DNA from: an uncultured Fusobacterium sp.
GTDB lineage: Bacteria; Fusobacteriota; Fusobacteriia; Fusobacteriales; Fusobacteriaceae
NCBI GenBank assembly: GCA_900542625.1
Contig: UQOH01000064.1
Location: 1 to 11,551 of the forward strand
DNA length: 11,551 nt
Reading direction: 5' to 3'
Part shown: piece by piece, positions 6,211 through 11,551 of the stretch
Layout of the letters: each line of letters opens with the position of its first letter
How positions within the stretch are numbered: position 1 is the stretch's first letter
Notes under the pieces: model-generated
Databases searched by the model: none
What the model was told of the DNA's origin: nothing
What the model saw: the letters and a program-made list of their open reading frames with translations, nothing else
Program-made: the position numbers and the translations under genes

Positions 6211-7905
6211 CTAATTTGCTGAATACATTTTATAAAAATATCCTTTTTTCTCCATAAGTTCATTAAAATTACCTTTTTCTACAATTTCTCCATTGTCAAG
6301 AACAATTATTTTGTCAAAGCTTTTGATTGTGTTTAATCTGTGAGCTATAGTAATTATTATTTTATCCTCAAATTCTTTAAAAATATTTTCTGTTATCTTT
6401 TTTTCCAGAATATTGTCAAGAGCAGAAGTTCCCTCATCTAGAAGAATTACATCAGGATTTTTCAAAAAAATTCTTGCTATTGCCAGCCTTTGTTTCTGTC
6501 CGGAACTTAAATTAACTCCTCCCTCTCCAAGTTTTGTGTCTTCTTTATTTTCCAATGTTTCAACCATATCTTTAAGATGCGACAAAGAAAAAACTCTTTG
6601 TATCTCTTTTTCGTCTGCATCTTTTTTTATTATTTTTATATTTTCAAGAAGTGACTCATTCATAATATTTTCTTTGTGGTCTACTACTGCAATTTTTTTC
6701 AAAAGACTTTTTCTGTCTATGTTATTAACAGGATTGTTATTTATAAAGATGCTGTTTTCATCTGATGAAAAAGTTTTCTTAAGAAGAGAGAATATTGTAG
6801 TCTTTCCTGCTCCGCTTTCTCCAACTAATGCAATTTTTTCTCCTTTTCTGACTTCAAAAGATATGTTTTTTAAAATCTGTTTTTCCCCAAAAGCAAAATT
6901 TAAATTTTCTATTCTGATATTTTTAATTTCATCTTTTATACAGATATTTCCCTCTTCTTCATCAGGAATATTCATTATTTCAAAAAATCTTGCAATCCCT
7001 GTTGCCCCTCTCTGAAAAACATCAATAAGCCCCATAAGTCTTAAAAGATAAATTCTGAATCTATTTGTCAAAAGAATAAAACTTACAATAACACCCAGAC
7101 TTAACTGTCCTTTTATATGCAGATATCCTCCTGCAAAGATTACAATAAGTTGTGTTATCTGGTTATATAGATTTACTCCTGACATAAGAGCAGAAGTGTT
7201 GAATATATTTTTTTCTTCCGTTTTTAAAAGACTTTTATTTTTTTGAGAAAATTTTTCCAAACTGTCCTCTTCCAAAAGATTGTCTTTTATAAAAAATATA
7301 GTTTTCAGAGTATCGTGAACTCCTGATGTAAGAATAGATATTTTTGTTCTTACATCAAAATATCCTTTTTTCAGCTTTTTATTTTGGGCAACAGTAAAAT
7401 ATACAGCTATTGGAAGAGGGAGCATTGTAATTAAAGTCAGTTTCCCATTAAAATTAACCATAAGAATTAGTGCTCCTATAATTGAAAGCACAGAAAAAAG
7501 AAAGTCTTCCAGTCCTCTGTAAAGAAGAGCAGATACATTTTCAAGGTCGTTTGTTACTCTTGAAATCAAATCTCCGCTCTGTTTTTCCATGAAAAATTTA
7601 TCAGGCTGGTTTAGAATTTTTCTGAAAAGATTTTCTCTCATAGCAAACTTTATCTTGTTTCCCATAAGCTGTCCCCTTGAAGATGAATAAAGAGATACTC
7701 CGAAACGGATAATATAAATTCCAAGAAGGGCAAAAGAGTAAAACATAAATTCTTTTACATCTTTCTTGGGAATTGAAATGTCGATAAGATTCTGTACAAT
7801 TACAGGTCCATATAAATCTAAAAGGGTTACAAAAAAACTTGCTGTTAAAAAACTTACAAGAAGTTTTTTCTCTTTAAAATAATATCTGCATATTTTTTTA
7901 ATCAT
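6211..7905 (-). CDS. Half-size ABC exporter (six-helix domain fused to ATPase), substrate unknown
   Basis: This 564-residue protein is a type IV ABC exporter half-transporter: hydrophobic helices over residues 1-300 and an ATPase domain over about 330-564. It would act as a homodimer in the inner membrane. Motifs seen: Walker A GESGAGKTT (362-370), signature LSSGQ (466-470), Walker B VILLDE (486-491) with catalytic Glu491, D-loop SALD (494-497) and switch His522. The Q-loop is unusual: where relatives have VPQD before a conserved ENI, this protein has VDHK (408-411), so the Gln is replaced by His410. The ATG at 7905 has AGGAGA upstream. It is divergent from the flavodoxin gene, shares the promoter region with it, and precedes the hmuW operon on the same strand with a separate promoter between. 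Export of haem, porphyrin or linear tetrapyrrole is my inference; peptide or lipid export is possible. Confidence 0.9.
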   Translation of the reverse strand: MIKKICRYYFKEKKLLVSFLTASFFVTLLDLYGPVIVQNLIDISIPKKDVKEFMFYSFALLGIYIIRFGVSLYSSSRGQLMGNKIKFAMRENLFRKILNQPDKFFMEKQSGDLISRVTNDLENVSALLYRGLEDFLFSVLSIIGALILMVNFNGKLTLITMLPLPIAVYFTVAQNKKLKKGYFDVRTKISILTSGVHDTLKTIFFIKDNLLEEDSLEKFSQKNKSLLKTEEKNIFNTSALMSGVNLYNQITQLIVIFAGGYLHIKGQLSLGVIVSFILLTNRFRIYLLRLMGLIDVFQRGATGIARFFEIMNIPDEEEGNICIKDEIKNIRIENLNFAFGEKQILKNISFEVRKGEKIALVGESGAGKTTIFSLLKKTFSSDENSIFINNNPVNNIDRKSLLKKIAVVDHKENIMNESLLENIKIIKKDADEKEIQRVFSLSHLKDMVETLENKEDTKLGEGGVNLSSGQKQRLAIARIFLKNPDVILLDEGTSALDNILEKKITENIFKEFEDKIIITIAHRLNTIKSFDKIIVLDNGEIVEKGNFNELMEKKGYFYKMYSAN

Positions 7906-7967
7906 GTCTATCTCCTAATTTTATTTAAATCTATTTTCACTTATTATTTAAAAACTTAGCATATGAC

Positions 7968-7996
7968 ATTATATATTTTTTTATTTTTTTAGTCAA
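7968..7996 (-). promoter_or_regulatory. Promoter of the ABC exporter gene
   Basis: The minus strand has TTGACT (7996-7991), a 17-base spacer and a perfect TATAAT (7973-7968). Transcription would begin near 7961, giving a leader of about 56 bases before the ATG at 7905. It is an exact mirror of the promoter reading the other way into the flavodoxin gene. Confidence 0.82.
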
Positions 7997-8032
7997 TATA
8001 TTTTTCAAATAAATAATTTGACTATTAAAATA
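7991..8032. repeat. Candidate operator, copy 2, between the divergent promoters
   Basis: AGTCAA (7991-7996), 14 bases, then a 22-base element (8011-8032) that differs from the copy at 6114-6135 at one position (core AATAATTTGACTATT). Here the block lies over both -35 hexamers. A perfect inverted repeat, TCAAAT-AAATA-ATTTGA (8005-8021), sits between them and could bind a dimeric regulator controlling both genes at once. The second half of the 22-base element overlaps the flavodoxin -35, which would suit a repressor. Confidence 0.55.
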
Positions 8033-8046
8033 ATTTAAGATATAAT
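8018..8046 (+). promoter_or_regulatory. Promoter of the flavodoxin-like gene
   Basis: TTGACT (8018-8023), a 17-base spacer and a perfect TATAAT (8041-8046). Transcription would begin near 8053, giving a leader of about 59 bases that ends in a purine-rich ribosome binding site with AGGAG at 8099-8103, eight bases before the ATG. Confidence 0.82.
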
Positions 8047-8111
8047 AAAAATCGTTTTAGAGATAAAAAATTATAATTTAAACAGGCATACTAAAAAAAG
8101 GAGAATGAAAA

Positions 8112-8618
8112 ATGAATATTCTTATCACTTATTCATCAAAAACAGGAAATACAAAAAAAATAGCTGAGGCTGTAAAAGCAGGTATTCCAACAGCAGATCT
8201 TATCCCTGTGTCAGAATTACAGAATGTAGAAAAATATGATTTGGTAATTATTGGAGGGTGGATTGACAGAGCAAATTTTTATGCTGCTGCTTTAAAAGCT
8301 GTAAATCTTATTAAAAACAAAAATACAGCATATTTCTTTACACTTGGAGCTTATCCAGACTCCGACCATGCTAAAGACTGTGTAAAAAATATTGAAGAGC
8401 TTTTAATGAAAAATTCAAATAAAATTATGGGGAAATTTTTCTGTCAGGGAGCAATAGATCCAAAACTTATAGAGTTTATGAAAACTCTTCCATCAGGTCA
8501 TGCTATGGCTGTAAACGAAGAGAGAATAAAAAGATGGAAAGATGCATCAACTCATCCGGATAATAATGATTTAGAAAATGCGAGAGCTTTTGCTGAATCA
8601 CTTATTTGTAAAAATTAA
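8112..8618 (+). CDS. hmuF: Flavodoxin-family haem-trafficking/anaerobilin-reductase candidate (HmuF/FldH-like)
   Basis: This is a 168-residue flavodoxin-fold protein. The N-terminal strand and phosphate loop YSSKTGNT (7-14) is the FMN-binding signature, followed by YDLVIIGGWIDRANF (42-56) and the AYFFTLGAYPDSDH strand and loop (73-86). Residues of about 105-150 form a segment (KFFCQGAIDPKLIEFMKTLPSGHAM onward) that a minimal short-chain flavodoxin lacks. In F. nucleatum, HmuF and its paralog FldH are flavodoxin-like proteins with an added helical cap that bind FMN and haem, deliver haem to HmuW and reduce anaerobilin; FldH ligates haem through His134. His130 here, in the same region, is a plausible equivalent. 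The gene is divergent from the exporter and lies near hmuW rather than at the end of the operon, so whether it is the hmuF or fldH ortholog is unsettled. A plain flavodoxin or menaquinone-type protoporphyrinogen oxidase relative is the alternative. Confidence 0.72.
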   Translation: MNILITYSSKTGNTKKIAEAVKAGIPTADLIPVSELQNVEKYDLVIIGGWIDRANFYAAALKAVNLIKNKNTAYFFTLGAYPDSDHAKDCVKNIEELLMKNSNKIMGKFFCQGAIDPKLIEFMKTLPSGHAMAVNEERIKRWKDASTHPDNNDLENARAFAESLICKN

Positions 8619-8625
8619 TTAAAAA

Positions 8626-8668
8626 TAAGAATAAAATTCTCCATATTTTTTAGAGAATTTTATTCTTA
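8626..8668. terminator. Bidirectional terminator between convergent genes
   Basis: A perfect 16-pair inverted repeat (8626-8641 and 8653-8668) with an 11-base loop begins 8 bases after the flavodoxin stop and ends 16 bases before the asparaginase stop on the other strand. Read on the minus strand, the stem is followed directly by a T-rich tract (TTTTTAATTAATTTT), so it best terminates the asparaginase transcript. On the plus strand the tail is weaker (GATTAATTTG), but the long stem probably also ends flavodoxin transcription. Confidence 0.8.
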
Positions 8669-8684
8669 GATTAATTTGTGTTAT

Positions 8685-10091
8685 CTATATATTTTCATAA
8701 AATATATTAATATTCATATGTTCAAAAGAAAAATCATCATTTGAAGAAAGATTTATAATCAGCTTGTCGTCATTAAAAATATAATTCTTTGATGTATAAG
8801 ATATTGTTGTAAAAATAGACTGACTGCTCTTTAAATCTTTTTCTAAAAGATGGCTTTTTCCCATTAAATCATCAGAATTATTAAAAACATCAAGTTTAAA
8901 TTTAGATGATAATTTACTGCTGTCTTTCAAAGTGATATTATGTATGTCCACGTCAATTTTTACTAAATCATCAGCAGAAATTTTCTTTGGAAGAGAGATA
9001 GTGCGTGAAAACATATTTGAAAAACCTGTATTTTTAATTTCATAACTGCATTGACTTATTGACTGTTCACCAATAAGATTTATCAGCATATTTGCTTTTA
9101 TTTCTTCAATAGATAATTTTTTTCCAAGAAGATACATAAGTTTTGTTACAGCAGCCTCCGGTGTCAAATCACTTCCGCTCACAACTCCGGCTTTTATCAA
9201 ATCGCTGCTTGCCTCATATAACCCCATTTTAACCATTCCTGTTGTACATTGTGAAATATTTACTACAACTATTCCAAGAGTACCAAGATATTTAATAACA
9301 TTTAAAAACTCTTCAGAAGTCGGAGCATTTCCATTTCCAAATGTTTTTAAAACAACACCTTTTAATCCAGTGAGGCTTGAAAAAAAGCTTTTTAAAAATT
9401 CAGGTTTCAACCCGGGGAAAAGCTCAAATACAAGAACATTATTATCAAAAAAAGGTTCAGCATAAAATTTTTTCTTAGGCACCGGAGAAATATTTTTAGA
9501 AATTTTTATCTCCACTCCAACTTTTCCAAGAACAGGGTAATTTGGAGAAGAAAATCCAAAATAATTAGTAGCATCATTTTTTCTGGCTCTGTTACCTCTT
9601 ATAAGAGAATCTCTGAAGAATATTGCAACTTCCGGAACAAGAGGAATATCATACATAGAGTGCCCTGCTATCTGAATGGAAGTAATAAGATTTTGCAGAG
9701 CATCGCTTCTTATCTCCTGAAGAGGTTTCTGTGAGCCTGTAAGAATAACAGGCTTTGAAAGATTTTTCAATGCAAATGAAAGAGCAGAAGCTGTGTATGC
9801 CATAGTATCAGTTCCATGTAGAATCACAAATCCTCTATATCTGTCATAATTTTTAGAAATTATATCTGCCAGTTTTACCCATATATCAGGTGACATATTT
9901 GAAGAATCTATCAAAGGATTAAGCTGATAATAATCTATAGGGAAATTTTCTAACACTGGAAAATCTTTTGATATTTCAGACCAGTCATTTGCAGGTCTTA
10001 AGGGGCTGTATGGATTGTCCTTTTCTTGATGAACCATACATATAGTTCCGCCGGTATTTATAATTAAAATTTTATTTTCTATTTTTACCAA
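8685..10091 (-). CDS. ansA: L-asparaginase, type I-like, with C-terminal extension and non-ATG start
   Basis: This enzyme hydrolyses L-asparagine to aspartate and ammonia; no signal peptide is seen, so it should be cytoplasmic. The catalytic set is visible: TGGT with Thr16 as the nucleophile, Tyr28 as likely helper, Ser63 in DSSNM, HGTDTM (92-97) with Thr94 and Asp95, and Lys171 in RARKND. The catalytic core ends near residue 350, about the full family length; residues of about 352-468 are an added, probably beta-rich region I do not recognise. The frame has no ATG before the catalytic TGGT. The TTG at 10091 gives 468 residues but directly abuts its AAGGAG (10097-10092), while codon 4 (ATA, 10082-10080) lies at ideal spacing; translation may begin there. 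The frame is closed by a stop six codons upstream of the TTG. It faces the aroK operon divergently and seems unrelated to haem genes. The family assignment is firm; the exact start is not. Confidence 0.88.
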   Translation of the reverse strand: MVKIENKILIINTGGTICMVHQEKDNPYSPLRPANDWSEISKDFPVLENFPIDYYQLNPLIDSSNMSPDIWVKLADIISKNYDRYRGFVILHGTDTMAYTASALSFALKNLSKPVILTGSQKPLQEIRSDALQNLITSIQIAGHSMYDIPLVPEVAIFFRDSLIRGNRARKNDATNYFGFSSPNYPVLGKVGVEIKISKNISPVPKKKFYAEPFFDNNVLVFELFPGLKPEFLKSFFSSLTGLKGVVLKTFGNGNAPTSEEFLNVIKYLGTLGIVVVNISQCTTGMVKMGLYEASSDLIKAGVVSGSDLTPEAAVTKLMYLLGKKLSIEEIKANMLINLIGEQSISQCSYEIKNTGFSNMFSRTISLPKKISADDLVKIDVDIHNITLKDSSKLSSKFKLDVFNNSDDLMGKSHLLEKDLKSSQSIFTTISYTSKNYIFNDDKLIINLSSNDDFSFEHMNINIFYENI

Positions 10092-10115
10092 CTCCTTAGA
10101 TAAATTTTATACTAT

Positions 10116-10121
10116 ATTATA
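10116..10121 (-). promoter_or_regulatory. -10 element of the asparaginase promoter
   Basis: A perfect TATAAT on the minus strand (10121-10116) lies 19 bases before the AAGGAG at 10097, giving a start near 10109 and a very short leader. No good -35 is visible at 16-18 bases upstream, so this rests on the hexamer and its position. Confidence 0.45.
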
Positions 10122-10190
10122 GTACAAAATTTGGAATATTAATATATTTTTTTACAAATTAAAAATATGATATGAATTAATTTTAAGGTA

Positions 10191-10199
10191 TGGTATACT
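10191..10199 (+). promoter_or_regulatory. Extended -10 promoter of aroK
   Basis: TGGTATACT (10191-10199) is an extended -10 element (TGn followed by TATACT) with no clear -35, as is usual for this class. Transcription would begin near 10206, about 14 bases before the aroK ATG at 10220. This also argues against the upstream in-frame ATG at 10190, which lies within the promoter. Confidence 0.6.
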
Positions 10200-10219
10200 T
10201 TAATATGAGAGGTGAAAAT

Positions 10220-10735
10220 ATGAAAGATAATATTGCTCTTATTGGTTTTATGGGCAGTGGAAAAACAACAATAGGAAGACTTCTGGCAAAAGCTTTGGAT
10301 ATGAAATATATTGACATAGATAAAGAGATTGTAAGAATAGAAAAAAGAACAATAGCAGAAATTTTTGAGCAGGACGGAGAAAACTACTTTAGAGATTTAG
10401 AAAGAAAAATTATTGCCAGAGAATCTGTTGAAAATAATATTGTAATTTCTACAGGCGGTGGAGTTATAATAGACAACAACAACATAAAAAGCTTAAGAGA
10501 AACGTCTTTTGTAGTATACTTAAATTGTGACATAGATTGTATATATGAGCGAGTTAAAAACAGAAAGCACAGACCTCTTTTAAATGTTGAAAACGTTTAT
10601 GAAAGAATAACGGAGCTGTATGATAAAAGAAAATTTTTGTATAAAATTTCTTGTGACTTCAGTGTTGAAATAGATAAAGATACCAATATGTATGATACAG
10701 TTGATAAGATAAAAGAAAAGTATATATTAAGTTAA
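10220..10735 (+). CDS. aroK: Shikimate kinase
   Basis: Shikimate kinase phosphorylates shikimate with ATP on the route to chorismate and the aromatic amino acids. The 171-residue protein has the standard family length and motifs: Walker A GFMGSGKT (9-16), the shikimate/Mg2+ segment YIDIDKEI with Asp32 and Asp34, FRDLE with Arg58, the GGG loop (79-81), lid RKHRPLL with Arg118, and the C-terminal YDKRKFLY with Arg137. I chose the ATG at 10220 because AGAGGTG stands five bases before it and the first strand of the fold begins there; the frame extends ten codons further to an ATG at 10190, but that one overlaps the promoter and lacks a ribosome binding site. It precedes the short-chain dehydrogenase gene by 14 bases, so the two should be co-transcribed. 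No other aromatic pathway gene is in the window. Confidence 0.94.
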   Translation: MKDNIALIGFMGSGKTTIGRLLAKALDMKYIDIDKEIVRIEKRTIAEIFEQDGENYFRDLERKIIARESVENNIVISTGGGVIIDNNNIKSLRETSFVVYLNCDIDCIYERVKNRKHRPLLNVENVYERITELYDKRKFLYKISCDFSVEIDKDTNMYDTVDKIKEKYILS

Positions 10736-10749
10736 ATAGGGAGGACTTT

Positions 10750-11526
10750 ATGGAAAGCAGATTAAATGGAAAAGTAGTATTAATTACTGGTGCAACAGCA
10801 GGAATTGGAAGAAGTACAGCCTTTGGTTTTGCAAAAATGGGATGTAAACTAATTCTAATGATAAGAAATGCAGAAAAAGGTGAACACCTTAAAAAAGAGA
10901 TACAAGAAAAATATAATGTAGAAATAAAACTTTTGGTTGTAGATGTAAGAGATGCTAAAGGAATTGAAAAAGCTATACATGATCTTCCTGAAGACTGGCA
11001 GAAAATAAGTATATTAGTAAATAATGCCGGTTTAGCTTATGGACTTGATAAAGTTTATCTTGCTGAAATAGATGATATTGATACTGTTATAGACACAAAC
11101 ATAAAAGGAATGCTTTATGTTACAAGAGTAGTTGTTCCATTAATGCTTAAATATAACATAGAAGGGCATGTAATAAATATTGGTTCAATAGCAGGAACTG
11201 CTGCTTATGCTGGTGGAGCAATCTATTGTGCAACAAAAGCTGCGATAAAATTATTAAGTGACGGCTTAAGAATAGATTTAGTTGATACTCCTGTAAAAGT
11301 TACTAATATTCAGCCTGGCGTTGTTGAAACAGGATTCAGTATGGTAAGATTTAAAGGAGATAAAGAAAGAGCAGATGCTGTATACAGAGGTATAGAGGCT
11401 CTTACTCCAGATGATATAGCAGATACTATTGTATATGCTGCTAATATTCCACATAATGTGCAATTAACAGAAATTACAATGACTCCTCAGCATCAGGCTG
11501 ATGGTAGATGCATATATAAAAAGTAA
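10750..11526 (+). CDS. NAD(P)-dependent short-chain dehydrogenase/reductase, YdfG-like
   Basis: This 258-residue cytoplasmic oxidoreductase belongs to the classical short-chain dehydrogenase family. The Rossmann fold cofactor loop TGATAGIG is at 13-20, NNAG at 91-94, the catalytic Ser146, and YxxxK as Tyr159 and Lys163, followed by PG...ET (189-194). The TGATAGIG loop and overall arrangement resemble YdfG-type enzymes, which oxidise 3-hydroxy acids such as serine or 3-hydroxypropionate with NADP+. The substrate cannot be read from sequence. Arg39 follows the second strand and may favour NADPH. Ribosome binding site GGGAGG (10739-10744) lies five bases before the ATG, and the gap to aroK is 14 bases, so it is the second gene of that operon. 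Nothing is visible in the 25 bases after its stop. Confidence 0.9.
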   Translation: MESRLNGKVVLITGATAGIGRSTAFGFAKMGCKLILMIRNAEKGEHLKKEIQEKYNVEIKLLVVDVRDAKGIEKAIHDLPEDWQKISILVNNAGLAYGLDKVYLAEIDDIDTVIDTNIKGMLYVTRVVVPLMLKYNIEGHVINIGSIAGTAAYAGGAIYCATKAAIKLLSDGLRIDLVDTPVKVTNIQPGVVETGFSMVRFKGDKERADAVYRGIEALTPDDIADTIVYAANIPHNVQLTEITMTPQHQADGRCIYKK

Positions 11527-11551
11527 ATTTCAATATTTATGAAAAATTTTT

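Noticed and set aside
6413..7015. A 200-codon open frame on the plus strand
   Set aside because: It is antisense to the exporter ATPase domain, is rich in Ser, Phe and Ile as expected for a shadow frame, and has no ribosome binding site or recognisable domain.
10190..10219. Upstream in-frame ATG (10190) as the aroK start
   Set aside because: It falls in the extended -10 promoter, lacks a ribosome binding site, and would add ten residues before the normal family N-terminus.
11278..11463. A 61-codon minus-strand frame within the short-chain dehydrogenase gene
   Set aside because: It is antisense to a gene with intact family motifs and has no supporting signal of its own.

Overview
The window reads as chromosomal DNA from an AT-rich, Gram-negative anaerobe, most likely a Fusobacterium. 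This is an inference from the very low GC content, an outer-membrane TonB receptor beside strong AGGAGG-type ribosome binding sites, and a gene set matching the haem-uptake locus described in Fusobacterium nucleatum.

Bases 1-6013 (minus strand) form one operon, in transcription order: a class C radical SAM enzyme of the HmuW/ChuW/HutW type (anaerobic haem ring opening), a TonB-dependent receptor, a FecCD-type permease, its ABC ATPase, and a periplasmic binding protein that runs off the left edge. The last three genes are joined by two TAATG stop/start overlaps. The operon has its own promoter (TTGACA-17-TAAAAT), a small hairpin in its leader, and a possible weaker internal promoter after the receptor gene.

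Bases 6211-8618 hold a half-size ABC exporter (minus) and a divergent flavodoxin-like gene (plus). The flavodoxin resembles the haem-binding, anaerobilin-reducing HmuF/FldH proteins. The two genes are driven by back-to-back, mirror-image TTGACT-17-TATAAT promoters. A block in this region (AGTCAA, 14 bp, then a 22-bp element) recurs with identical spacing upstream of the hmuW promoter, which ties the three transcription units together.

A working model: receptor and ABC importer bring haem in; the flavodoxin carries haem to HmuW; HmuW opens the ring, releasing Fe2+ and anaerobilin; the flavodoxin reduces the anaerobilin; the exporter, an orphan in this scheme, may remove tetrapyrrole product or excess haem. 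The exporter role is speculative.

Bases 8619-11551 look like unrelated metabolism: a bidirectional terminator, an L-asparaginase (minus) with a long C-terminal extension and no usable ATG start, then a short plus-strand operon of shikimate kinase (aroK) and a short-chain dehydrogenase. No stretch over 300 bases lacks a gene. I saw no tRNA, rRNA, CRISPR array or insertion sequence.
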